DNA from: Pseudoalteromonas atlantica
GTDB lineage: Bacteria > Pseudomonadota > Gammaproteobacteria > Enterobacterales > Alteromonadaceae
Reading direction: 5' to 3'
Assembly: GCA_007988745.1 (NCBI GenBank)
Contig: BJUT01000004.1
Location: forward strand, 1 to 64,000
DNA: 64,000 bases
The first letter of the stretch is position 1; every line of letters begins with the position of its first letter. The notes below the pieces were generated by a model. That model did no database searches, was not told where the DNA came from, and saw nothing but the letters and a program-made list of their open reading frames with translations. This document shows positions 47,201 to 57,447 of this stretch, one piece after another. Made by a program: the position numbers and the translations under genes.

Positions 47201-48064
47201 TTAAAAAGTATGATCGAATCCTATAAAAGCAGTCATTGAATAGTTACGTTCAAAAAGCGGACTGCCATCCATAGCTGAATAGTCGTAATATGCTACATGA
47301 AAACGAAGACTGTTAGCCTCACTCAATGGCCAACTGGCGTCGATTTTAGCATAAGGTTGCCAGCTACTACCAACGTCAATTTTACCTAATGAGGTTTCGT
47401 GTGCTTTTAAACCATAATAGTAGCTGTTTAATTCAGCTGATTTATAGTTAACCCCAAGCGTTGGTTTTAACTTTAAACGCCCTACTTCACTGTGGTACTG
47501 CCATTGTATAGCGCCTCGAGTACCGTTATAAACATTACTTATATCTTGTAATAACTGTATCGATAGCACATGGTTTTGCTGCACATAATGATAGCTTCCC
47601 CCGGCATCTAGGGCTAAATGGCGATTATCAATATTATCGATATTTATTTTTTTAGGCTGGGGATTATTTTGCGCTAATGCAGAAGCACCTGCTGTTGCTG
47701 GTAAAACAAAGAGGTTATTAGGATGCCAATCAATAAAAAAGCGTGACTCTGCGTTCAGTTCTGAAACGATATTAAAATGATGCTTTTGATTTTCTTTAAG
47801 TGTGAAGCCAAGGCGACCATTATCGAAAAACCAACGCTCACCATAAAAAGCAATTTGCGGGATCACAGGGAGCGGGACGTTTTTTCCGCCATGCAGAGGG
47901 TTGGTAATAACACCCGCGCCGACACTTAGATTTACATGCCACTTCTTAACAGTAATATGTTGCTGTGCATACTCTTGTTCGTTATAGGCCTGCGAAGCTG
48001 TGCTAGGCACGCAAATAAGACACACCACAAAGCAAAAAATGTAAATAAAAGTATTGAGCCGCAT
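47201..48064 (-). CDS. MipA/OmpV family outer-membrane protein (module B)
   Basis: The 287 aa protein has a signal peptide (about 1-24) and a beta-barrel ending in FIGFDHTF. NLSVGAGVITNPLHGG, YGERWFFDNGRLGFTL and YKSAELNSYYYGL parallel MipA/OmpV. It is the first gene of module B and its 5' region holds an RstA-like half-matched box. Confidence 0.87.
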   Translation of the reverse strand: MRLNTFIYIFCFVVCLICVPSTASQAYNEQEYAQQHITVKKWHVNLSVGAGVITNPLHGGKNVPLPVIPQIAFYGERWFFDNGRLGFTLKENQKHHFNIVSELNAESRFFIDWHPNNLFVLPATAGASALAQNNPQPKKINIDNIDNRHLALDAGGSYHYVQQNHVLSIQLLQDISNVYNGTRGAIQWQYHSEVGRLKLKPTLGVNYKSAELNSYYYGLKAHETSLGKIDVGSSWQPYAKIDASWPLSEANSLRFHVAYYDYSAMDGSPLFERNYSMTAFIGFDHTF

Positions 48065-48128
48065 TAACCTAATCTAAATGAGTAAAATAAGTAAGTGACC
48101 CATACTAGCAAGGTAAGCACAAATGTGC

Positions 48129-48142
48129 GCCACCTAGTTACA
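48129..48142 (+). promoter_or_regulatory. Weaker RstA-box-like site upstream of module B
   Basis: GCCACCTAGTTACA matches TACATNTNGTTACA at 9 of 12 defined positions, about 65-80 nt upstream of the module-B mipA start. Confidence 0.3.
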
Positions 48143-48175
48143 ATCATTCACAATTTTTATACATGCGTATCACAT

Positions 48176-49222
48176 TTAAATATCAGGGGCTATTTCAATA
48201 CGGTTGCGACCATGTGTTTTAGCTATATATAAAGCACAGTCGGCGCGCTCAATAAGTACCGAACCTTTCGTGAATGGACGTAAAATAGCGAGCCCAAAAC
48301 TTGCAGAAATTGCACGTTTAGAATTTACATCGTCTTTTTTACGGATAGTTAATGAGGCAATATCTAAACGAATTTTATCAGCAAACACCATAATCTCGTT
48401 GATGCTGTCAAAATACCCGGTAATACAAAACTCCTCACCACCATAGCGGTAAACATTCAGGCTATCGGAAATATTTTGCGAAACTTTTTTGGCTACTAAT
48501 TTAAGTACTTCATCGCCTTTTTGATGACCAAAATCGTCGTTAAAACGTTTAAAGTGATCAATATCAAACATGATTAGTACCGCCAATACGCTCTCGTCAG
48601 CTTGCTCTGAATAGGTTTGACAAAACTGCTGAATATCATCATCAAACTTTCTTCTATTAAAAAAGCCTGTCAGGGGGTCTGTATCAGCTGCTTCTTGAGA
48701 AAGGTTAAGTGCTTCTTTTAAATCTTTAATTTCGTTATAGGCTACCGCAAGCTTAGTTTGAAATTCTCGCGCATAGTCTTGCATAGCCACCGACTCGTCG
48801 GTTAAGCGTTCAACACAACCGAGTATTTCGTTAAACGAATTTACATTAGCTAAACCTGCCAACTCATTTTGAGAATCTACCAACGACGTGGTAAAGCTTT
48901 TAGAATGATCGAGGGTAACGCTTATATCATGCTGTACTTGCTCCATAGTGCCATGGAAGCGATCTGCCATTTCTTGAAAAAACACTAAGTCATCTTCGCT
49001 TAAATGCTTATCAAAAATTTCTTTTGCTTTATTTTGAGTACATGTTTGTTGCTCAGAAATGACGTGATCAAGCTCAGCATTTAATGCTGGCTTACTGCCT
49101 TGCACATAGCAATACCAAATAGCGTAATTGATAGGCGTTACCGGCATTCGGTATTTTACCATCAGAGGAATTGCTTTTTTTAAACATTGAGCAGAATGAG
49201 CGAGCGATACAGCATGATCCAT
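48176..49222 (-). CDS. Diguanylate cyclase (GGDEF), cytosolic
   Basis: The 348 aa protein has no membrane helix. An N-terminal helical domain (about 1-165) precedes the GGDEF domain (about 175-345) with the catalytic YRYGGEEF. The I-site position nine residues upstream of the GG reads SDSL, not RxxD, so no product-inhibition site is evident. It makes cyclic di-GMP for lifestyle control. Confidence 0.93.
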   Translation of the reverse strand: MDHAVSLAHSAQCLKKAIPLMVKYRMPVTPINYAIWYCYVQGSKPALNAELDHVISEQQTCTQNKAKEIFDKHLSEDDLVFFQEMADRFHGTMEQVQHDISVTLDHSKSFTTSLVDSQNELAGLANVNSFNEILGCVERLTDESVAMQDYAREFQTKLAVAYNEIKDLKEALNLSQEAADTDPLTGFFNRRKFDDDIQQFCQTYSEQADESVLAVLIMFDIDHFKRFNDDFGHQKGDEVLKLVAKKVSQNISDSLNVYRYGGEEFCITGYFDSINEIMVFADKIRLDIASLTIRKKDDVNSKRAISASFGLAILRPFTKGSVLIERADCALYIAKTHGRNRIEIAPDI

Positions 49223-49343
49223 AATTATTATAAACTCTCGTGCGTCATTATTTTTTATTATTAAGCTTTCATGTTAAGTAATAGTAAACTCATACGCAAC
49301 TGTTAATCATACTATTTACTGAATTATATTAATCGTTAAAAGC

Positions 49344-50249
49344 TTATATAACATTTGCGCCTAAAGTTTGTGCAATATTCCATAATGCACTGATTGCAGG
49401 GTCGTTAAGCTCTTTTTTTAACACCGCCAAACCAATATCAAACCCTTCTGGCTGGTGATTTTCACTGGGCAGTACGTGTACCTTGTCTTGTAGCGGACTA
49501 TTATCTAGCACTATTTTTGGAACCATGGCGACACCTAATCCTAGGCTCACCATAGACACCATTGCTTCGTGCCCTGCTACTTGTGCATAAATTTTTCCAT
49601 GCACATTATTTTTCCGCCACCACTGCTCTAACCGCTGCCTAGAAAAACCTTGCTCAGGTACAATAAACTCCAGTTCTGACCAATCAATATGTGGGGCGTT
49701 TTTCGCTATTTTTTCGCTGATCGGGCATTGAATTTTAGGGCCAATAAGAACCAGTGGAGAGTGGCCTATATTAACAAAAGCAATTTGGGCAGGCAGTTTA
49801 CTTGGCCGTGCAGCAATAGCCATTGATTCATGGGCATCCAGTACTCGGTTTATTGCCAACGCCGGATCGCCGGTATTTAGCGTTATTTCTATATGCTGAT
49901 GCTGCGCGCGGAGTTGTTCTAATATTTGATGCAAAAAACTATACGAGGCGGTGACTGAGCAATAAATACTCACATTACCGTAAATATGCTGGGTTGGGTC
50001 TTTCACATTCGCTTTAAAGCGCTGCCAATTAGCCAGTGTAGAGGTGGCGTAATCAATAAACGACTCCCCTTCTTTAGTTAATTTTACACTTCGGTTATCG
50101 CGTATAAATAAAGCAACGCCGACCTCATCTTCAAGCTGCTTAATATTGCGACTTAATGTAGGTGCACTTATATGGCACAGCTCGCTCGCCCTGGCAAAAT
50201 GGAGCGTTTTAGCTAACGCTAAAAAGTAATTTAAATGCTTATGATCCAT
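49344..50249 (-). CDS. ilvY: LysR-type activator IlvY
   Basis: The 301 aa protein has an N-terminal winged helix (HFARASELCHISAPTLSRNIKQLE) and a LysR substrate-binding domain. Divergent position 139 nt from ilvC, as in E. coli, identifies it as IlvY, which senses acetolactate/acetohydroxybutyrate and activates ilvC. Calling it IlvY relies on the context and overall similarity. Confidence 0.92.
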   Translation of the reverse strand: MDHKHLNYFLALAKTLHFARASELCHISAPTLSRNIKQLEDEVGVALFIRDNRSVKLTKEGESFIDYATSTLANWQRFKANVKDPTQHIYGNVSIYCSVTASYSFLHQILEQLRAQHQHIEITLNTGDPALAINRVLDAHESMAIAARPSKLPAQIAFVNIGHSPLVLIGPKIQCPISEKIAKNAPHIDWSELEFIVPEQGFSRQRLEQWWRKNNVHGKIYAQVAGHEAMVSMVSLGLGVAMVPKIVLDNSPLQDKVHVLPSENHQPEGFDIGLAVLKKELNDPAISALWNIAQTLGANVI

Positions 50250-50388
50250 TACATGCCTCTATGTTTCATTTTTTGAAATACTTTAGTGCAAATATATCAT
50301 TTTACGCAAGCAAAGTTTTTTTTTATGGTGTGTTTAAGCAAAGCAAATACGCTTTGCATCTAACAAACACGAATTATAGGACACTAAC

Positions 50389-51861
50389 ATGGCGAATTAT
50401 TTTAATACCTTATCTTTACGCGAGCAGTTAGCTCAATTAGCGCAATGTGAATTTATGGACCCAAGTGAATTTACCGATGGTGTTGATGCACTTAAAGGTA
50501 AAAAGCTGGTTATTGTTGGCTGTGGCGCACAAGGTCTTAACCAAGGTTTAAACTTACGTGACTCAGGCCTAGATGTATCGTACACGTTACGTCAATCAGC
50601 AATTGATGAGCGTCGTCAGTCATACCTAAATGCATCTGAAAACGGTTTTACTGTAGGCACTTACGAAGAGCTAATTCCGACCGCTGACGTAGTATTAAAC
50701 CTAACACCTGATAAGCAACATACGGCCGTTGTAACTGCCATTATGCCTTTAATGAAACAAGGCTCTACACTTGCTTACTCGCACGGTTTTAATATTGTTG
50801 AAGAAGGCATGCAAATTCGTGAAGACATTACGGTAATCATGGTTGCTCCTAAGTGTCCTGGCTCTGAAGTTCGCGAAGAATACAAACGCGGCTTTGGTGT
50901 ACCTACTCTTATTGCTGTTCACCCAGAAAACGACCCACAAGGTCACGGCTTAGCACAAGCTAAAGCCTACGCTGCGGGTACCGGAGGTCATCGTGCCGGT
51001 GTACTTAAGTCATCGTTTATCGCTGAAGTTAAATCAGACTTAATGGGCGAGCAAACAATTCTTTGTGGCATGTTACAAACCGGTTCAATTTTATGTTTTG
51101 ATAAAATGATTGAAAAAGGCATTGATGCGGGTTACGCATCAAAACTAATTCAATACGGCTGGGAAGTAATTACCGAAGCCCTTAAATACGGCGGCGTTAC
51201 TAACATGCTTGACCGTTTATCAAACCCTGCAAAAGTAAAAGCGTTTGAACTAAGCGAAGAACTTAAAGTTATTATGCGCCCGCTTTATAACAAGCACCAA
51301 GATGACATTATCGACGGTACTTTCTCACGCGTAATGATGGAAGATTGGGCAAACGACGATGCAAACTTACTAAAATGGCGTGCAGAAACTGCCGAAACTA
51401 ACTTTGAAAAAACCCCTGCTGGTGATGTAGAAATCTCTGAGCAAGAGTTTTTCGATAACGGTATTTTAATGGTTGCTATGGTTAAAGCGGGCGTTGAGCT
51501 TGCATTTGAAACCATGACTGCAGCAGGCATTATTGACGAGTCGGCTTATTATGAGTCTTTACACGAAACACCGTTAATTGCCAACACAATAGCACGTAAA
51601 AAGTTATTCGAAATGAACCGTACTATTTCTGATACTGCAGAATACGGCTGTTACTTATACAATCATGCGTGTTTACCATTATTGGCCGATTTTATGAAAA
51701 ACATCGACACCGATGTTATTGGTAAAGGCTTAAATGAGCAAAGTAACCAAGTAGATAACCAAACATTGATTCAAATTAACACTGCACTACGTGAGCACCC
51801 TGTTGAAATTGTTGGCGCTAGACTACGCGGCTACATGTCAGCTATGAAGAAAATTGTATAA
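50389..51861 (+). CDS. ilvC: Ketol-acid reductoisomerase (class II, long form)
   Basis: This valine/isoleucine pathway enzyme uses NADPH and Mg2+. At 490 aa it is the duplicated-domain class II form of E. coli type. [18 protein letters not shown] is the cofactor site; [12 protein letters not shown] and a second knotted repeat with EVITEALK and [12 protein letters not shown] follow. Likely activated by IlvY from the shared gap; a strong terminator follows. Confidence 0.97.
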   Translation: MANYFNTLSLREQLAQLAQCEFMDPSEFTDGVDALKGKKLVIVGCGAQGLNQGLNLRDSGLDVSYTLRQSAIDERRQSYLNASENGFTVGTYEELIPTADVVLNLTPDKQHTAVVTAIMPLMKQGSTLAYSHGFNIVEEGMQIREDITVIMVAPKCPGSEVREEYKRGFGVPTLIAVHPENDPQGHGLAQAKAYAAGTGGHRAGVLKSSFIAEVKSDLMGEQTILCGMLQTGSILCFDKMIEKGIDAGYASKLIQYGWEVITEALKYGGVTNMLDRLSNPAKVKAFELSEELKVIMRPLYNKHQDDIIDGTFSRVMMEDWANDDANLLKWRAETAETNFEKTPAGDVEISEQEFFDNGILMVAMVKAGVELAFETMTAAGIIDESAYYESLHETPLIANTIARKKLFEMNRTISDTAEYGCYLYNHACLPLLADFMKNIDTDVIGKGLNEQSNQVDNQTLIQINTALREHPVEIVGARLRGYMSAMKKIV

Positions 51862-51883
51862 CTAGTTTCGCTTGTTAGAAACC

Positions 51884-51913
51884 AAGCCCACATGCATACG
51901 CTGTGGGCTTTTT
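51884..51913 (+). terminator. Terminator of ilvC
   Basis: AAGCCCACA pairs with TGTGGGCTT around a 9-nt loop, followed by TTT. Confidence 0.75.
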
Positions 51914-52025
51914 CGTGCTAGTAATAATAAAAAGCGAGTATACCCTTTTAGATATATTGCAATAATTAGCGCTTAATTAATAATGTGCTAACATGGCTAT
52001 CTACCTAGTTGTAAAGTTAAATAAT

Positions 52026-53945
52026 ATGACGATAAAAAACCTAACTATCACTCAAAAAATCACCATTTTAGGCAGTACCATTGCAATCTGTGTCGCTGCA
52101 TTAATTGGTTTAACGTCTTTATATAGCTCTGAAGATATTATAGAACGACGTATGATTGAATCTGAGCTACCCAGCAAATTACACAGTATTAGTAATCAAA
52201 TTGGTGGCGAAATAAACGAACTACTAGGTGCTGCACAGCAACTATCATCAAATGAATTTATCTTAGAGTGGGCGCGCTCAAATAACCAAGACGACACACT
52301 ACTGCTTAAAGAATTAAACCGCGTAGCAAAGCAGTTTGATTTAGCAACGGCGTCGTGGGCTAACCGTGATACAGCACAATATTGGAACCAACACGGATTT
52401 TTACGCGTGCTTAAAAACGACGCGGCTGATGGGTGGTTTTTTGGCTTTACCAACTCAAATAATCCGTACTCAATCAGTATTTATCAAGAATCCCCGACTG
52501 ATGTAAAAATGTTTGTAAATCATCAACAAACAAATGGGCTTGGATTAGCGGGGCTTGCAAAAAGCATCACCGACATGCAAAAGCTATTACAACAATTTAA
52601 AATTGAGCAAACTGGCTTTGTGTTTATTGCAGATAAAAGCGGCTTAATTCAGTTACATAAAGATGCAAATAAAGTGGCTAAAGTAAACATAGACACACTT
52701 TATGGCAGTAATGTTCATAGTACTTTGTATAACCCTTCTGGTTTTGCAATTACAGAATTATCACTTAATAACGAAGCCACATTTTTAGCAGCCATGCCAA
52801 TAGCCAATACCGACTTATACGTATTAGCCCAAGTACCTAAAAGTGAGGTATTTGCGACTGTAGGTACATTGGAGTGGCAAATATTTACATTTACGCTAGT
52901 GATAGCCCTCGTTGCTAGCATGCTAAGTTACTTGTTAGCACGCTCTTTAGCGTCACCGCTTTCGGATATGGCCGAGCTGTTCTCTCGTTTAGGATCAGGC
53001 GATGCTAATTTAGCGTACCGTTTGCCAGAGTCTAATCAGCCAGAGCTAAACAATTTAAGCCATGGCTTTAACCAGTTTATTCATAAAATTGAAACTGCCA
53101 TCAAGCAAGTCGCCAACGAAAGTACAGAAATACGCCAAAGTTCTAATCATGTATTTGAACAAGCAAAAAACAACTCGCAGTCTATTGATAATCAAAAAGA
53201 GCAAACCATTTCGGTAGCTGCAGCCATTAACGAAATGGGCGCAACTGTACAAGAAATAGCACAAAGTGCGGCTAATGCAGCTAAGTTAACGCAAAGCAGT
53301 CAAGAAAACACCAGCCAAAGCCATCAGCAAGTACTGCAAAGCCAAGCTACAATTTCAGCGCTTGCCGCTGACATTGACGGCATTACCGAACAAGTAACAC
53401 TGCTTTCTAAAAAAACAATTGATATAGCGAGTATTGTTGACTCTATTCGCGGCATTTCAGAGCAAACTAATTTACTGGCCTTAAACGCAGCCATCGAATC
53501 GGCACGGGCTGGTGAGCATGGTAGAGGCTTTGCAGTGGTGGCCGATGAAGTACGCGCGCTTGCTAATCGTACCTCGCAATCAACCACCGAAATTCAGTCA
53601 ATGATTGAAGAGCTAACCACTATTTCTGAAGATGTAGTAAACGATATTAGTCAATCTAAGCAAAAAGCCCAACAAAGCGTGGGCGCAATGCAAAGCTCTG
53701 TTGAATTGCTTGATGCGATAAGCGAAACAGCAAATCAAATAAACGACATGGCTACTTTAATTGCCACCGCAACTGAGCAGCAAAGTAACGTGGTTGCTGA
53801 TGTAGGACGTAATATTGAGCAAATAAGTGAAATTAGTGACCGTGCTATGAATGAGCAAATAAACACCGAGCAAGCAATTCGAGATTTAGCAAATAGCGCT
53901 CAAGCCCTTGATGCACTCGTAGCCACCTTTGAAAAACACCACTAA
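52026..53945 (+). CDS. Methyl-accepting chemotaxis protein
   Basis: The 639 aa receptor (start ATG 52026; 51993 is an alternative; neither has a strong ribosome site) has TM1 (about 12-32), a large periplasmic sensor of dCache-like length (about 35-275), TM2 (about 280-300) and HAMP. The signal domain has [21 protein letters not shown] and [18 protein letters not shown]. Ligand unknown. Confidence 0.93.
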   Translation: MTIKNLTITQKITILGSTIAICVAALIGLTSLYSSEDIIERRMIESELPSKLHSISNQIGGEINELLGAAQQLSSNEFILEWARSNNQDDTLLLKELNRVAKQFDLATASWANRDTAQYWNQHGFLRVLKNDAADGWFFGFTNSNNPYSISIYQESPTDVKMFVNHQQTNGLGLAGLAKSITDMQKLLQQFKIEQTGFVFIADKSGLIQLHKDANKVAKVNIDTLYGSNVHSTLYNPSGFAITELSLNNEATFLAAMPIANTDLYVLAQVPKSEVFATVGTLEWQIFTFTLVIALVASMLSYLLARSLASPLSDMAELFSRLGSGDANLAYRLPESNQPELNNLSHGFNQFIHKIETAIKQVANESTEIRQSSNHVFEQAKNNSQSIDNQKEQTISVAAAINEMGATVQEIAQSAANAAKLTQSSQENTSQSHQQVLQSQATISALAADIDGITEQVTLLSKKTIDIASIVDSIRGISEQTNLLALNAAIESARAGEHGRGFAVVADEVRALANRTSQSTTEIQSMIEELTTISEDVVNDISQSKQKAQQSVGAMQSSVELLDAISETANQINDMATLIATATEQQSNVVADVGRNIEQISEISDRAMNEQINTEQAIRDLANSAQALDALVATFEKHH

Positions 53946-54024
53946 ACACGTTTTGTAACACTTTAATAAACCACCTGCGCATATTGCATCTACACTTATA
54001 GATGTAATATGTTGGAGGTGGTTT

Positions 54025-55203
54025 ATGAACATATCTTGTTTTAACGCATTATTACTAAGTAGTTGCTTATATTTAAGTGCATGTAACACCACGGTGCGTG
54101 AACCGCCGCCGCTTGCCCTAGCAAACCATCCAACATTTAACCGTATTAACGTCGAAACCGAGCAAGACATATTTAAGCTCGACAAAACAATCACTTCCCA
54201 ACTTGATGCCCACTTAACCAGTAAGCGAAGCGCGCATTACTTAGCGAACAGTATTTTAAGTTTTTTATTAAAAAACGGCGATAACTCATTAACCTATCAA
54301 AGTGGCGCCACATTGAGTGCATCGCAAACCTACGCTAATTTAAATGCTAATTGCCTGTCGTTATCGATATTAGCGTATAGCTTAGCCGATTATTTAGGTA
54401 TAAAAGCGCGCTTTCAAAAGGTTCATATTCCTGAATATTGGGCAATGAATAAAGGGGTTAATTTACTGACAGGGCATATTAATTTATCAATTGACAATGC
54501 GCTTATGCAAACAATACCAGCCACAATGGTTTATCAACGTGATAAACAGTTAACCATAGACTTCGACCCGAATATAAGAAAACAACGCTTTAAAACCAGC
54601 CCAATAAGCAAAGAGTTTGTTACGGCTATGTTTTATAACAATAAAGGCGCTCAAGCGTTAGTAAATAAAAATTATAATTTAGCTTATAGCTACTTTAGTG
54701 CCGCCGTTGAAGCCGCCCCATTATACAGTGGTGGCTGGGGAAATTTAGGTATTGTATTTAGGCAGCTTAATTATTTAAAAGAAGCTGAACAGGCATATAA
54801 CTATGCTTTATTGCTTGATAAAAATAACCATACTGCCATAGGTAATCTCGCTGTGCTGTACACCTTAAGTAACCGCGCTAAACAAGGTCAGCAAATGCTA
54901 AAACAGCTCAATAAAAAGCGCCAAGCTAACCCGTATTACCATATATCATTGGGTAATAGTGAACTGGTACTTAAAAATTACTCTCAAGCGATTAAGCATT
55001 TTAAAAGCGCTTATAAAATTGACGCTAAGTTACACGAAAGCCACTTTGGCCTTGCGCGAGCATATTATTTTACCGGCAATATAAAGCAGGCAACACATTA
55101 TATGCGTTTAGCGGGTATAAACGCCGAGTTTAACTATGACAAAGCCCGCTATCGTAATAAATTAAAAGCATTAAAAAATGCCACAGCTTCACTTAGTCAT
55201 TAG
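54025..55203 (+). CDS. Lipoprotein with transglutaminase-like domain and TPR repeats
   Basis: The 392 aa protein has lipobox LSAC (Cys20). Residues about 100-185 look like a transglutaminase-like (papain-fold) core: NANCLSLSILAYSLADYLG (Cys110), GHINLSI (His151) and IDFD (Asp179/181), a possible catalytic triad. Residues about 205-370 carry several TPRs (KEAEQAYNYALLLDKNN, QAIKHFKSAYKIDAKLHE). No named family is recognised. Its 3' end overlaps the convergent GIY-YIG gene by 15 nt. Confidence 0.82.
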   Translation: MNISCFNALLLSSCLYLSACNTTVREPPPLALANHPTFNRINVETEQDIFKLDKTITSQLDAHLTSKRSAHYLANSILSFLLKNGDNSLTYQSGATLSASQTYANLNANCLSLSILAYSLADYLGIKARFQKVHIPEYWAMNKGVNLLTGHINLSIDNALMQTIPATMVYQRDKQLTIDFDPNIRKQRFKTSPISKEFVTAMFYNNKGAQALVNKNYNLAYSYFSAAVEAAPLYSGGWGNLGIVFRQLNYLKEAEQAYNYALLLDKNNHTAIGNLAVLYTLSNRAKQGQQMLKQLNKKRQANPYYHISLGNSELVLKNYSQAIKHFKSAYKIDAKLHESHFGLARAYYFTGNIKQATHYMRLAGINAEFNYDKARYRNKLKALKNATASLSH

Positions 55204-55503
55204 CTGTTGTACGTAATGCTCTTTTTGGGCCCTACTTAATTTTTTAATTTGCCACTCTAACTTGCTGGCTTCGCTTTTTGAGCCCACCTTTTGTTGATGA
55301 ATTAAAACTAAAGGGCCTTTGCCTTTTAAGTTTTTTGCGCCTTTACCCGCTTGATGCGTGGCTAAGCGCTTATCAACATTGGTTGTTATACCTGTATACC
55401 AGTGGCCTAAACGCGTTTGCACTATATACAAATACCACGTTGAGGGTACTTTGTGTGCTTTGCTTATATTTATACTTAAACTTTTTTGTGTGTTTGTGGT
55501 CAA
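55189..55503 (-). CDS. GIY-YIG nuclease family protein (YhbQ/UPF0213 type)
   Basis: The 104 aa protein has the GIY-YIG fold: STWYLYIVQTRLGHWYTGITTNVDKRLATHQAGKG with the Tyr/Gly pairs and Arg, then E in ASKLEWQIKKLS. Members act on DNA, with uncertain physiological role. It converges on the lipoprotein gene. Confidence 0.9.
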   Translation of the reverse strand: MTTNTQKSLSINISKAHKVPSTWYLYIVQTRLGHWYTGITTNVDKRLATHQAGKGAKNLKGKGPLVLIHQQKVGSKSEASKLEWQIKKLSRAQKEHYVQQLMTK

Positions 55504-55610
55504 AACGTTGCCCTAACCCTCGTAACTAAAAACAATTTCTTAAAAGGGTTTTACCTTCAGTGACTAATCGGTATCATGCAGATTATAAAAAATAAGGATC
55601 ACAACTAACA

Positions 55611-55970
55611 ATGCAGTCGTTAAAAACTTTTTCTCTTTGGCTTATCGTTGCTCTCACATTCAGCTCTTTAGCCGGTTGTTCTAGCTGGGTATATAGAATC
55701 AATATCCCACAAGGTAACTTTTTAGAGCAATCAGATGTAGATAAGCTTCGTGTAAACATGACACGAGAGCAAGTTATTTATGTATTAGGTCGTCCAATAG
55801 CAGAAGATGCGTTTGATAATAGTACCTGGCGTTATGTATACAGCTTTAACAAAGGCCGCGATAATGAGCAGCATAAAGAGTTGCTGGTTAAATTTGAAAA
55901 TGATCAACTAGTTGCTGTTTCGGGTGATTATGATCAACCAGAAAACTTTGATACTCCGCTAGAGCAGTAA
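55611..55970 (+). CDS. bamE: Outer membrane assembly lipoprotein BamE
   Basis: The 119 aa small lipoprotein (SmpA/OmlA; lipobox SLAGC, Cys23) of the BAM complex has IPQGNFLEQSDVDKLRVNMTREQVIYVLGRP and WRYVYSFNKG. It converges on ratB, as in E. coli, where recN precedes it; here recN is absent from this position. Confidence 0.95.
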   Translation: MQSLKTFSLWLIVALTFSSLAGCSSWVYRINIPQGNFLEQSDVDKLRVNMTREQVIYVLGRPIAEDAFDNSTWRYVYSFNKGRDNEQHKELLVKFENDQLVAVSGDYDQPENFDTPLEQ

Positions 55971-55984
55971 ACGCTTTAGTTATT

Positions 55985-56012
55985 AAAAAAGGTGAGCATG
56001 GCTCACCTTTTT
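55985..56012. terminator. Bidirectional terminator between bamE and ratB
   Basis: AAAAAAGGTGAGC and GCTCACCTTTTTT pair around ATG. Confidence 0.85.
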
Positions 56013-56033
56013 TAATAACTACATTAATGACCT

Positions 56034-56351
56034 TTATAAAGGACGCCCACCGGTAACTTTATTTGCTCGACCTTCCTCTTTTGCTTTTTCAGCACGCTTT
56101 CTTCGAGCATCTTTAGGGTCTGCAATTAGTGGACGATAAATTTCTATTCTGTCGCCATCTTTTAATTCGTAATGCGCTTTTACTGTTCTATTCCATACAC
56201 CTAAAGTAAGCGCAGTTGGGTCTATTTCAGGGCACTTTTCAATGATCCCCGATTGAATAACAGCTTGTTCGGCTGTGGTTCCTTGCGCTACTTCCACCGT
56301 TAATGTGGTTGCTTTAGTCGGTAATGCAAAAACTATCTCAACGCTAATCAT
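56034..56351 (-). CDS. ratB: RnfH/RatB family ubiquitin-like protein
   Basis: The 105 aa protein has a beta-grasp-like core (VEIVFALPTKATTLTVEVAQGTTAEQAV, LKDGDRIEIYRPL) and a basic tail. Family function is unclear. It is coupled to ratA: the ratA stop and ratB start share one base. Confidence 0.93.
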   Translation of the reverse strand: MISVEIVFALPTKATTLTVEVAQGTTAEQAVIQSGIIEKCPEIDPTALTLGVWNRTVKAHYELKDGDRIEIYRPLIADPKDARRKRAEKAKEEGRANKVTGGRPL

Positions 56352-56788
56352 TATCTTGCTCCGTATACATCTTTTGCACGTTGCGTGAATGCACTAACCA
56401 TATTTTTAGCTACATCATTAAATATTTTACCAAACGCCAATTCTATAAGCTTGCTAGAGAATTCAAATTCAAGCTTAAGCTCAACTTTACAGGCTTTTTT
56501 ATCTAACGCTTGAAAATGCCAACGCCCTTTAAGAGTTTTAAATGGTCCATCAACCAGCCTTAATTGCACGGTTTGCTCGCCAATAAAGGTGTTTTCAGTG
56601 GTAAACCACTTTTTTATACCCGCCTTGGATATTTCTAAACTCGCGGTCATGTTATTATTGTGCTGCGAAACGATTTTAGAGTCTGAGCAATTAGGTAAAA
56701 ACTGCGGATAAGCTTCTACATCATTAACTAGGTCAAACATCTCTTTAGTGCTGTACATAACCAGCGCACTTTTTTCTATTTGTGGCAT
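56351..56788 (-). CDS. ratA: RatA family START/COQ10-like protein
   Basis: The 145 aa protein (ATG 56788 with GGAG 5 nt upstream; TTG 56800 upstream) has the START-like pattern SALVMYSTKEMFDLVNDVEAYPQFLPNC and a late helix AFGKIFNDVAKNMV. The name RatA comes from a reported anti-50S-association toxin in E. coli; COQ10-like ubiquinone binding is the alternative. It is divergent from smpB. Confidence 0.93.
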   Translation of the reverse strand: MPQIEKSALVMYSTKEMFDLVNDVEAYPQFLPNCSDSKIVSQHNNNMTASLEISKAGIKKWFTTENTFIGEQTVQLRLVDGPFKTLKGRWHFQALDKKACKVELKLEFEFSSKLIELAFGKIFNDVAKNMVSAFTQRAKDVYGAR

Positions 56789-56933
56789 ACTCACTCCCAA
56801 CTGTGTGGGCGAATTTTAGCAAGCTTTGCGCGTTTCCCCAAATTTTCATGGTCTTAAGTTCACCAGATTATTTTAAAGGCACATATAAAAAATCGATGTA
56901 AAACATCTCTTAATACGTATATTATAGGGCACT

Positions 56934-57413
56934 ATGGCTAAGAACAAATCATCAAAATCGAACAGTAATACCATCGCGCTTAACAAAAAAGCGCGTCATG
57001 AGTATTTTTTACACGACAAGTTTGAAGCAGGTGTTGAACTACAGGGCTGGGAAGTAAAAAGTATCCGAGCTGGTAAGGTAAACATTTCAGAAACTTATAT
57101 TCATCTTAAAAATGGCGAAGCTTTTTTATTAGGCAGTCAAATTCAGCCTTTAAATAGCGCCTCGACTCATGTTATTTGCGATCCAATGCGATACCGTAAA
57201 CTGTTATTAAGCCGCAAAGAGCTTGATAGATTAGTCGGTGCCACTGAACGAGATGGCTACTCACTTGTTGCCACTTCCATGTATTGGAAAAAATGTTGGG
57301 TGAAACTTGAATTTCACTTAGCAAAAGGTAAAAAAATGCATGACAAACGTGAAGACGGCAAAAATAAAGATTGGTCGCGTGAGAAAGAACGCCTCATGAA
57401 ACATAAAGTATAA
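56934..57413 (+). CDS. smpB: SsrA-binding protein SmpB
   Basis: The 159 aa protein has the SmpB fold: [34 protein letters not shown], and the C-terminal helix [20 protein letters not shown]. It delivers tmRNA to stalled ribosomes. The tmRNA gene ssrA was not seen nearby. It is divergent from ratA-ratB, as in E. coli. Confidence 0.97.
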   Translation: MAKNKSSKSNSNTIALNKKARHEYFLHDKFEAGVELQGWEVKSIRAGKVNISETYIHLKNGEAFLLGSQIQPLNSASTHVICDPMRYRKLLLSRKELDRLVGATERDGYSLVATSMYWKKCWVKLEFHLAKGKKMHDKREDGKNKDWSREKERLMKHKV

Positions 57414-57417
57414 ACAC

Positions 57418-57447
57418 AACGCCTAATTTATTTAGGCGTTTTTTTTA
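57418..57447 (+). terminator. Terminator of smpB
   Basis: AACGCCTAA and TTAGGCGTT pair around TTTAT, followed by eight or more T. The remainder to 57791 is A+T-rich with the promoter below. Confidence 0.85.
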
